DNA from: Planctomycetaceae bacterium
GTDB lineage: Bacteria; Planctomycetota; Planctomycetia; Planctomycetales; Planctomycetaceae
DNA length: 38,913 nucleotides
NCBI GenBank assembly: GCA_021732415.1
Contig: JAKFVC010000168.1
Span: 1-38,913, forward strand
Direction: 5' to 3'
Below are positions 16,361-22,901 of this stretch, piece by piece. Numbering within the stretch: position 1 is the stretch's first letter; every line of letters starts with the position of its first letter. The notes beneath the pieces were generated by a model, which was given only the letters and a program-made list of their open reading frames with translations, ran no database searches and had not been told where the DNA came from. The position numbers and the translations under genes are program-made.

Positions 16361-17311
16361 TTAGAACTCACCGATTGCGTTGCCATCGGCACGGCTGCCG
16401 AGGTAGGACCACGTGGCGGAGTTGATGTTTTCCGAGATGAAGCGAACGGATCCATCACCGAGAGCAACATGCGTGCCCCCTTCGTGCTGGCTGCCGTAGG
16501 CCGTTTCCGCGAGTGAATTGATGATGACGCCAGTCGAACCCATCATTTCGGACAGATCACAGATATCGTCGTAATCGTCGCCGCCCACGTACCAGTGGTC
16601 CTGGATGCCGTTGGGCCAGACCGGTTCGTCGACGGTCGTCGAAGTCCGGGCCAGATTAGGCAGAACTTCGCCGAGCATCACGGTATTGGAGAGTCCGTCT
16701 GTCACGTCACGGAATTGACGCGATTTCTCGAAGGCGAAGATGCCATCGGAACTGTTCCAGACATTCAGGGCACTGCCGGCGTCGTCGTCCAAGTCGCCGC
16801 CCGTTCCAAACGCATTGGCGATGTAGCTGGCCGGAACGCGACGTGCAATTCGATATCCACCACCAATGCCACGCTCGTCAAGGTTTGTGGGGATCGCCGC
16901 CGAAGGGCACCGAAAAACTTGCATCACGGTTTCACACGCTCTGGTCTTGGCTTCGATATTCGTCCCGGCGCTATTGCCCCAATTCTTAATGTCGCCCGAG
17001 CCTTCGCCCCACGAGTTGATCGCATTATAAACATTGCCCATTTCGATCTGCGGCAGAATCATGGCCGACCAGGCCGAACCTTCGCGAGCCCCCCCGAACG
17101 GGAAAACCGAATGCGTCTCGTGATAGTTGTGCAGTGCGAGTGCGACTTGCTTGAGGTTGTTCTTGCATTGCGAACGACGTGCCGCTTCACGAGCTTGTTG
17201 CACGGCTGGCAGGAGCAACGCGATGAGGACCGCAATAATCGCGATCACCACGAGCAGTTCGATCAGGGTAAACCCCGTGCGGCTGGTCTTCTTCACTTGA
17301 ACGAGTGGCAT
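16361..17311 (-). CDS. DUF1559 prepilin-like protein, copy B
   Basis: This 316-residue DUF1559 protein has the prepilin signal [19 protein letters not shown], the conserved [18 protein letters not shown], and the C-terminal [19 protein letters not shown] and DGNAIGEF. An aaagga stretch precedes the ATG. It lies 104 bp downstream of a TTR-like lipoprotein and upstream of the TIGR03364 flavoenzyme on the same strand, which suggests one transcription unit (lipoprotein - DUF1559 - flavoenzyme). It would be processed by prepilin peptidase and displayed at the envelope; the specific role is unknown. Confidence 0.92.
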   Translation of the reverse strand: MPLVQVKKTSRTGFTLIELLVVIAIIAVLIALLLPAVQQAREAARRSQCKNNLKQVALALHNYHETHSVFPFGGAREGSAWSAMILPQIEMGNVYNAINSWGEGSGDIKNWGNSAGTNIEAKTRACETVMQVFRCPSAAIPTNLDERGIGGGYRIARRVPASYIANAFGTGGDLDDDAGSALNVWNSSDGIFAFEKSRQFRDVTDGLSNTVMLGEVLPNLARTSTTVDEPVWPNGIQDHWYVGGDDYDDICDLSEMMGSTGVIINSLAETAYGSQHEGGTHVALGDGSVRFISENINSATWSYLGSRADGNAIGEF

Positions 17312-17415
17312 GACGGCTTCCTTTTTGACACAAAACTGAGGGTGTGTAGGGAGACTTCAGTTCCCGAAGCAGGAGCTGAAGGAATCAAGAATCAAATAAG
17401 TGGGGCGCAATTTGT

Positions 17416-17862
17416 TTAACGATTGGAGATACTGATCGAGAGCTCTTCAGCCGGAACCTCGATCTTGATTGGCGAGCTGTCAGATTTCTGGTAGCGGACT
17501 GGGACGATGCTTTTCGCATCAACTTCATCCGGCTTATCGTCAGGCCCAAGATCGGCGCCCGACGGTTTGACAAATTTATTACAAGTGACCGTGTACTCGC
17601 CGGCCGCCACATTTGCTTCCCGGACAATCTTGAAGCGTCCGGTCTCATCTGTTCTGGTCATGAGGACTGCAGTGTGTGGGACCTCAGAGGTTAGCCAGAG
17701 CGTCACTTCAGCATTGGTTGCTGACTTGCCGCCGATGGTCACCAACCCCGTGGCCGTTTCACCTGCAGGACCGGTACCGCAGCCCCCGATGAACGCCAGG
17801 ATCAGCAGTGAGGATGCGAAAATCTGTGCTTGAGATTTTGAACTTGCTTGCTTGTTCGACAT
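17416..17862 (-). CDS. small TTR-like lipoprotein paired with DUF1559 copy B
   Basis: This 148-residue protein has a hydrophobic signal and the lipobox FIGGC at Cys28 (LLILAFIGGCGTG). The mature part, TATGLVTIGGKSATNAEVTL then TDETGRFKIV, is the carboxypeptidase-regulatory/transthyretin-like fold, as in the lipoprotein at 11744. A tctcctg stretch just upstream (caggaga on the minus strand) is a good ribosome binding site. It is the first gene of the minus-strand unit and is divergent from regulator B. Envelope-anchored; molecular function unknown. Confidence 0.8.
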   Translation of the reverse strand: MSNKQASSKSQAQIFASSLLILAFIGGCGTGPAGETATGLVTIGGKSATNAEVTLWLTSEVPHTAVLMTRTDETGRFKIVREANVAAGEYTVTCNKFVKPSGADLGPDDKPDEVDAKSIVPVRYQKSDSSPIKIEVPAEELSISISNR

Positions 17863-18228
17863 GGCAATGTCTCCTGCGTGGAGGCTGGGTTTACGATTCT
17901 CGGGTACCGTGGGTAAACCGTTGTGATGAAGAAACCGGAACTCCGATTGGCAACCGTTCAGAACTGCTGACCGAACCAGTTGCGTTCATGTAGGTCAAAA
18001 GTTACCGTGAGTCGTCCACTCTGGGTATGACTTTTTGCGCTGTCTTTGGTGACAGTTTTCTCACGTTTCTTTAAGCAATCTTCACATCCTTCGGGTACAC
18101 TCGGGTTGGTCAGAGCTTGGAATTGAAGGTGTGATAGATCCAGGCGTGACGATTTATGAATGGCGGATTTCCTCGAAAAGCGGGTACGATTCGCTGGGGC
18201 CTGACGATAATTCCTGATCGCGAAGTCG
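17863..18228. promoter_or_regulatory. divergent control region between lipoprotein B and regulator B
   Basis: There are 366 bp without a gene. The region contains gtaccgtgggta (17904-17915), gttaccgtgagt (18001-18012) and tatgactttttgcgc (18026-18040). Similar stretches occur in the control region of regulator A at 13621 and 13686. They are candidate operators for the XylR-like regulators; the evidence is only short similarity and equivalent position. Confidence 0.4.
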
Positions 18229-19416
18229 ATGGCGAATCTTCCCCCGAAACGGATCGCATTACTCATTCAGACCTCCACCTCGTGGAGCCGCCAGGTCTTG
18301 GCCGGGGTCGCAGAACAGGCCCTCGAACAGAACAACTGCGAATTCTGGATTGAACCCCGTGGCTTCTATGAAGCCATCGCCATCCCGCCAAACTGGTCAG
18401 GGGATGGGGTCATCTGTCGTTTGACAGATAAAAAACTCACGGCGGAACTCGAGCGGCGTCGCATCCCTGCGGTCAATGTTTCGTGGCTGGGAAAGCACTC
18501 GCTCAAGATTCCCAAAGTCGTCTCGGATGAGGTCGCTTGCGGGCAGATGGCCGCGGAGTTCTTTCTCTCTCGCGGCTGGACCAATTTCGGAGTCGTGGGA
18601 TTCCCCCCGCGGCTCGATTATTCAGGTCAGGTCGAAAAATCGTTCTGCGAAGCGATTAAGGCGAGTGGGCGTGTTGTCTCGGAGTTTGAACACGAGCCCG
18701 ATTTTGGCACATTGAACATCGGCGATCAGTTGTCGAGCCTCGCCGTGTGGCTGTTGTCGCTGCCCAAGCCTGCTGCGGTTCTGGTCTGGACGACCACGAT
18801 CGGCCAGGAAATCACATTGACCTGCCGCAAGCTGAACCTGTCGGTGCCGGATGATATTGCGATCCTCGCCGTCGAAGTAGACCCGCTGATTTCCGCCCTC
18901 GCGCCGACGCCGATTGCTTTCATCGATCAGTCACCGCGACGCGTGGGGGCTCAGGCGCTGCAGTTATTGCTCAGCATTATCGACGGAAACGCACCACCTG
19001 AAGTACCCATTCTGATTCCACCGCGGCGCATCGCCGAGCGAACATCGATCGATACGGTCTTTGTCCAGGATCAGCTGGTGAGAGATGCCGTGCAGTTTAT
19101 GCGCGATCAGATCGGCTCTCCCATCCAGGTTACCGACGTGGCCGCTGCGGTGGCCACGTCGCGGCGTGTTCTCGAGCAGCGGTTCGAGAAAGCGTTGAAA
19201 TGCTCGCCCGCTGAGGTCATCCGTCGCTCAAAACTGACACGGGCGATGCATCTTCTCGGCGATACGGCTTTGACAGTGAATGAAGTGGCGCTAAGAACCG
19301 GCTTTCTGCATCTGGAAACGTTCTTACGCTTCTTCAAACGCGAAACGGGTGCAACCCCCACCGAGTTTCGGTCGGCATCCGCCAAGCCCCGATTGGACGA
19401 TGTGGACGAGGAATAG
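18229..19416 (+). CDS. XylR-like AraC-family regulator B
   Basis: This 395-residue paralogue of regulator A has a periplasmic-binding-like sensor domain (KRIALLIQTSTSWSRQVLAG, RRRIPAVNVSWLGKHS, VSDEVACGQMAAEFF) and a C-terminal AraC double HTH (IQVTDVAAAVATSRRVLEQR, then EVALRTGFLHLETFLRFFKR). The start ATG is directly followed by the conserved core and has a weak ribosome site. It is divergent from lipoprotein/DUF1559 copy B and convergent with phnX, the same arrangement as regulator A with the phnX relic. It probably senses a phosphonate-pathway ligand and controls the adjacent genes; this is inferred from context. Confidence 0.88.
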   Translation: MANLPPKRIALLIQTSTSWSRQVLAGVAEQALEQNNCEFWIEPRGFYEAIAIPPNWSGDGVICRLTDKKLTAELERRRIPAVNVSWLGKHSLKIPKVVSDEVACGQMAAEFFLSRGWTNFGVVGFPPRLDYSGQVEKSFCEAIKASGRVVSEFEHEPDFGTLNIGDQLSSLAVWLLSLPKPAAVLVWTTTIGQEITLTCRKLNLSVPDDIAILAVEVDPLISALAPTPIAFIDQSPRRVGAQALQLLLSIIDGNAPPEVPILIPPRRIAERTSIDTVFVQDQLVRDAVQFMRDQIGSPIQVTDVAAAVATSRRVLEQRFEKALKCSPAEVIRRSKLTRAMHLLGDTALTVNEVALRTGFLHLETFLRFFKRETGATPTEFRSASAKPRLDDVDEE

Positions 19417-19427
19417 CAGCTCTGCCC

Positions 19428-19492
19428 GTAGCCTGACTCGCTAAGTCGGGTACTCCTCGTCGAATTGCTCCCGACTCAGAGTGTCAGGCTAC
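19428..19492. terminator. stem-loop between convergent regulator B and phnX
   Basis: Outer arms gtagcctgac (19428-19437) and gtcaggctac (19483-19492) and inner arms agtcggg / cccgact pair to form an extended hairpin in the 96-bp gap between two convergent genes. There is no clear T-tract, so it may be a bidirectional terminator or a dispersed palindrome. Confidence 0.6.
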
Positions 19493-19512
19493 AGGTCCCC
19501 AAGAAAGCCCCT

Positions 19513-20358
19513 TCACGCCGCGCCGGATTGGAGTTCCACCAACTGGGCCGGTCCGCGCGAGGCTGCGAGTTCCTGATTAATGCGTTCGATCAACGCCGGC
19601 AACTCATCGATGGAGTTGATGACAGCGTGGCAGCCCGCTGCATAAAAGGCTTCTGCCGTGGCACGCAACCGCTCGGTCCGGTCGGACTCGGAGAGTGCAC
19701 GATATTCCTCTAAAGACAGGCCGGTAATGCTGCTGCTGTCGCATACTCCGACCGACCAGCAGCCGGCGGCCAGTCCAGCCTTGATGTCCGCGATGGTATC
19801 GCCAATATTCACCACACACGTCGGAGGATAGATTCCCAGCCGCTCCATCACCCGGAAGATCATCCAGGGGGCCGGGCGACCGGCCGGGACGTCGTCGGCA
19901 CAGATGTTGACATCCGGAAAGAAGCCCTGAGCTTGCGCTGCCGCGAGCACCGCGTCCGCCGCTTGCTGAAAGTACCCCGTCGTCCCGCCAGTGCGAATCC
20001 CTTGGTTGCGGAGTTCTTCGAACACCTCCAGCAGACCGGGCACTAGTGACGAGTGGCGTGAAATAGCCTCTAGCTGGACAGGGATAAATTCTTGATACAT
20101 CGTGTCGACGTCGGTCGTATTCCAGTCTCGGTGATGGATGGCTCGCCATTCTGCAGCGACTTCGGGAACGCTCAGCATGGCGATCAAGTGATCGCGCTTG
20201 TTAGTCCCCATCGGGGCGCGTGAATTCGCGTCGCTCACGGCCACGCCATGCCGCGCAAACACTTGAGCGAATGCTGCCGCGGGTGCGCACGAGCCGAAAT
20301 CGACGGATGTGCCTGCCCAATCAAAAATCGCCAGTCGAATGATGGTAGGATTGCTCAC
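19513..20358 (-). CDS. phnX: phosphonoacetaldehyde hydrolase (phosphonatase)
   Basis: PhnX is an HAD-superfamily enzyme that hydrolyses phosphonoacetaldehyde to acetaldehyde and phosphate. The 281-residue protein has the nucleophile motif IFDWAGTSVDFG (Asp13) and the Schiff-base lysine Lys54 in APMGTNKRDHL. Motif II is in TGGTTGYFQ, the conserved ADDVPAGRPAPWM block is present, and the acidic motif is NIGDTIADIKAGLAAG. I chose the GTG at 20358 because the family sequence begins a few residues later and no ATG exists in the right place. The upstream open frame runs through a repeat-rich gap. It follows an iron alcohol dehydrogenase on the same strand (115-bp gap) and is convergent with regulator B. 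A broken second copy lies at 14980-15070. Confidence 0.93.
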   Translation of the reverse strand: MSNPTIIRLAIFDWAGTSVDFGSCAPAAAFAQVFARHGVAVSDANSRAPMGTNKRDHLIAMLSVPEVAAEWRAIHHRDWNTTDVDTMYQEFIPVQLEAISRHSSLVPGLLEVFEELRNQGIRTGGTTGYFQQAADAVLAAAQAQGFFPDVNICADDVPAGRPAPWMIFRVMERLGIYPPTCVVNIGDTIADIKAGLAAGCWSVGVCDSSSITGLSLEEYRALSESDRTERLRATAEAFYAAGCHAVINSIDELPALIERINQELAASRGPAQLVELQSGAA

Positions 20359-20373
20359 GATGAACCAGATTCT

Positions 20374-20420
20374 GTGAAGGGTGAAGGGTGAAATTTGAGG
20401 TTTCAAATTTGAGATTTGAC
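20374..20420. repeat. short repeats upstream of phnX
   Basis: The stretch holds two gtgaagg units followed by aaatttgaggtttcaaattt and gagatttgac, a short low-complexity direct/inverted repeat of the kind scattered between bacterial genes. It lies in the 115-bp gap between the alcohol dehydrogenase stop and the phnX start. Confidence 0.45.
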
Positions 20421-20473
20421 ATCGGGATGGCAGAAGAGCGTCTCTACGCTTTCGAGTAGTGTACGTTGTATTC

Positions 20474-21652
20474 CTATGAGGATACTGCGATCGCCTGCTT
20501 AGGTCTTTGCGTCGGTTCGGGGGCTTGTGACAACAATTCGAAGAGCGCTGTCGGCGTCGTTCGACGAGGATTGTTCGACATTCTCTGGACATTCACCGCG
20601 GCGATCAGGTCACGCAATGCTTGTGGCGTTTGAATCCCGGCCTCAGACAGCGATGTCGGGCCTCCGAGTTTCGCCAGCAGCGAGGCGATCGCTGCACAAC
20701 CCTCTTGCACGCTGTTCGCTCCCAGGATCTCGAGAATCCGTGCAATTCGATGCTTAACATCGCGTGCGCTCCGAGTATCCAGGCAGTCTTCGTCTGTTAC
20801 GGCCGCGTTGTAGGCCAGCATGAGGGCGAGAGTCACGGAAACCGCGAATCCATGAGGTACGCCGTATTTCGAGGTTAATGGATAGGAAAGCGCATGCGCT
20901 GCAGTGGTGCGAGTGATGTTGATGGCTTTGCCTGCCAGGTACGAGGCATGGCACATGGCCGCACGTGACTCGCTGTCGGGATTGTTCGTGGCTCGGGGGA
21001 GATGCTCGAACGCCAGAGCCGCCGCTTCGGATGCATAGCGCAGCGATTCCTCGGTCGCACCAACCGCCCAGATCGATTCAATTGCCTGACAAAACGCGTC
21101 CAGTCCGGTGGCCGCAGTCACCGCTGCCGGCAATGTCCGCATCAACTGCGGATCGACAATCGCGATGTCCGGCCGCAGCGACGGATGGTCCAATGAGAAC
21201 TTCTGGCCATCGATATAGACCACAGCAAATTGCGTGGCCTCGCTTCCGGTCCCCGCAGTGGTGGGGACTGCGACAAAGCGCACGTCGGACGCCCAGATGG
21301 GAGACTCCCCACGAACAACTGCCTCGGGATCGGGACTATGGGACAACGTTCGAATCAGCTTCGCCATATCCATCGCCGTCCCGCCGCCGATGGCCACGAC
21401 AATCTCGGCTTGAGCCTGACGATACAGCTCTATGCCCTGCGTCACATCTTCCAACTTTGGATTGGGTTCGAAGTCGGTAAAGCGGGTCGTAATCTGCTGT
21501 TGAAAGAGATGTTCGATCAGTTCCTTCGCGCCCGAATGCACATAGGCCTGTTGATCCAGCACCGCGAAGACCCGCAGCGGCGTCTCTGGGTTCAGAATTG
21601 TCGCCAGGTGCTTGCAAGAGTGGTCTCCCAGGTAGGCGATTTGGTCGTTCAC
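20474..21652 (-). CDS. iron-containing alcohol dehydrogenase, phosphonate-associated type
   Basis: This 392-residue group III iron alcohol dehydrogenase has the NAD-binding GGGTAMDMAK and PTTAGTGSEAT blocks. Metal ligands by comparison with FucO are Asp185, His253 (AAHALSYP) and His267 (GVPHG), but the usual second ligand His is Gln189 (GLDAFCQAIES). Such a Gln may be a feature of the phosphonate-associated subfamily (PhpC/TIGR03405-like). The likely reaction is interconversion of phosphonoacetaldehyde and 2-hydroxyethylphosphonate, feeding or draining the PhnX substrate. No ATG lies near the conserved start, so I take the GTG at 21652; the frame remains open upstream through a repeat. It probably precedes phnX in one transcript. 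Confidence 0.85.
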   Translation of the reverse strand: MNDQIAYLGDHSCKHLATILNPETPLRVFAVLDQQAYVHSGAKELIEHLFQQQITTRFTDFEPNPKLEDVTQGIELYRQAQAEIVVAIGGGTAMDMAKLIRTLSHSPDPEAVVRGESPIWASDVRFVAVPTTAGTGSEATQFAVVYIDGQKFSLDHPSLRPDIAIVDPQLMRTLPAAVTAATGLDAFCQAIESIWAVGATEESLRYASEAAALAFEHLPRATNNPDSESRAAMCHASYLAGKAINITRTTAAHALSYPLTSKYGVPHGFAVSVTLALMLAYNAAVTDEDCLDTRSARDVKHRIARILEILGANSVQEGCAAIASLLAKLGGPTSLSEAGIQTPQALRDLIAAVNVQRMSNNPRRTTPTALFELLSQAPEPTQRPKQAIAVSS

Positions 21653-21821
21653 AACAGACTTTCTAGATTGACCGGTGGTTGCAGTCAGCGATGCATGGGA
21701 CTGAGAATCAACAATGTGTCCTAGTATGCACAATGTGTGAGTATAAATCAACTCGGCCTGCGCGAAGAATGTGTTAATGTGTGGCGAGCAGACTGGCTGC
21801 TCGCGTGGTTTTCGGAGCGGG

Positions 21822-21854
21822 TATCGTGGGACGGGTCTCCAGGCCCGTCCGTCC
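21822..21854 (+). repeat. dispersed palindromic repeat, family 1, copy 2
   Basis: These 33 nt are the perfect reverse complement of 22103-22135, and 30 of them are identical to 3512-3541. The core is gacgggtctccaggcccgtc. Confidence 0.85.
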
Positions 21855-21973
21855 CTTTTCTGTCCCAACGCATCCAATTCCCTGACTCACCTCCTGGTCG
21901 GAATCATTAACCCTAAGGCATGTCTGGTGCATCAGGAGACAGGAAATTCCGCCACGGAGCCCTGACTGGAGAT

Positions 21974-22018
21974 TTCTCCGTGTTCTCCGTGTTCTCCGTG
22001 TTCTCCGTGTCTCCGTGG
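21974..22018. repeat. tandem 9-bp repeat (ttctccgtg)
   Basis: Four perfect copies of ttctccgtg (21974-22009) are followed by a partial tctccgtgg. It lies inside the interval bounded by the two family-1 palindromes. Slippage-prone; no function evident. Confidence 0.85.
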
Positions 22019-22102
22019 TGAATCTGATCCCTTAAATTTCGTAGGTATCGGATTCATTGAGGCCAGCCTGGTTCTGGTGGGACAATCTCAGGCAGAGAGC
22101 CT

Positions 22103-22135
22103 GGACGGACGGGCCTGGAGACCCGTCCCACGATA
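22103..22135 (-). repeat. dispersed palindromic repeat, family 1, copy 3 (inverted)
   Basis: This is a 33-nt perfect reverse complement of 21822-21854, bounding a 248-bp interval with it. The two copies could pair as a long stem in RNA or mark the ends of a small non-autonomous element. Confidence 0.85.
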
Positions 22136-22202
22136 CTCGATTCGCCAAGTGATACGTCGATCAGTCCGCTGCCGTCGCGACGTTCATAGATAGCGCATGC
22201 CG

Positions 22203-22766
22203 TCAATCTGACGGAGAGTGGAACACGCAGAGCACGACCGCTTGTTTCTTGTACGGATTCATCAGGCGATGCGGGACCGTGGCGTCAAAATAGAGACTAT
22301 CGCCGGCTGACAGCTTGTGAATTTCTTCGTCATACTCCAGATCGACTGAACCGGATTGGACGAACAAAAACTCTTCCCCCGGATGAGGCAGGGCCTCTTC
22401 GCGGGCAACTCCGGGGGGAATCGTGATCAGGAACGGATCCATCGAACGCGACGCCCGCTTGTAGGCCAGGGACTCGTAGACCGACGTGTTCTGCGGAGAC
22501 TGATTGCGGTCGATGATCTTTCGCTCGCCCGGTTTCACCAGGACCAACGTCGGCCGGTCATCCAGCCCTTCCAGCAGCTTGGACATCGAGACCCCCAGGG
22601 CACGGGCGATCTCGGCCAAGGCCGGTAACGAGGGGGTCAAACGAAAGTTTTCCACCTTCGACAGCCAGCTGCGAGTCTGGCCGGTACGCGCCGCGACTTC
22701 CTCCAGAGTCAATCGTTGATCCAGGCGCAGAGTGCGGATGCGCTGGGCAAGTTCCACAAGATTCAT
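22203..22766 (-). CDS. XRE-family HTH regulator with C-terminal cupin
   Basis: This 187-residue regulator has an N-terminal XRE helix-turn-helix (about 5-62: [29 protein letters not shown]) and a C-terminal cupin (about 105-185: [20 protein letters not shown], then [16 protein letters not shown]). Cupins in this family bind small metabolites, and members often control amine, polyamine or sulphur catabolism. The ATG at 22766 matches the usual start of the HTH; further in-frame starts upstream would add an unconserved leader. It is encoded upstream of the phosphonate alcohol dehydrogenase on the same strand, separated by a 550-bp repeat-rich gap, so its target is uncertain. Confidence 0.85.
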   Translation of the reverse strand: MNLVELAQRIRTLRLDQRLTLEEVAARTGQTRSWLSKVENFRLTPSLPALAEIARALGVSMSKLLEGLDDRPTLVLVKPGERKIIDRNQSPQNTSVYESLAYKRASRSMDPFLITIPPGVAREEALPHPGEEFLFVQSGSVDLEYDEEIHKLSAGDSLYFDATVPHRLMNPYKKQAVVLCVFHSPSD

Positions 22767-22901
22767 GTTGGTATTCTGTCCGACCAGGACCGTACGCACG
22801 AGGCGACTGGCAGTCACATACATTTCGTGTGAGGACAGCATAGAAGCGAACGACTGCGCTTTGCAAGTCGCTCCTCGAGGCGATCATAACTCATGCCGTG
22901 A

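Larger units (their letters stand above)
21653..22202. other. 550-bp gap with repeats, no gene seen
   Basis: No supported coding sequence is visible between the XRE-cupin regulator stop and the alcohol dehydrogenase start. The gap carries a widely spaced perfect 33-nt inverted repeat (21822-21854 and 22103-22135) and a 9-bp tandem repeat. The alcohol dehydrogenase promoter must lie near its upper end, around 21653-21780. Confidence 0.6.

Noticed and set aside
20359-20592. N-terminal extension of PhnX by 78 residues
   Set aside because: The extra sequence is basic, crosses a repeat-rich gap and precedes the conserved phosphonatase start; the GTG at 20358 fits the family length.
21974-22018. 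Possible CRISPR-like array
   Set aside because: Only a head-to-tail 9-bp tandem without spacers; no cas genes nearby.
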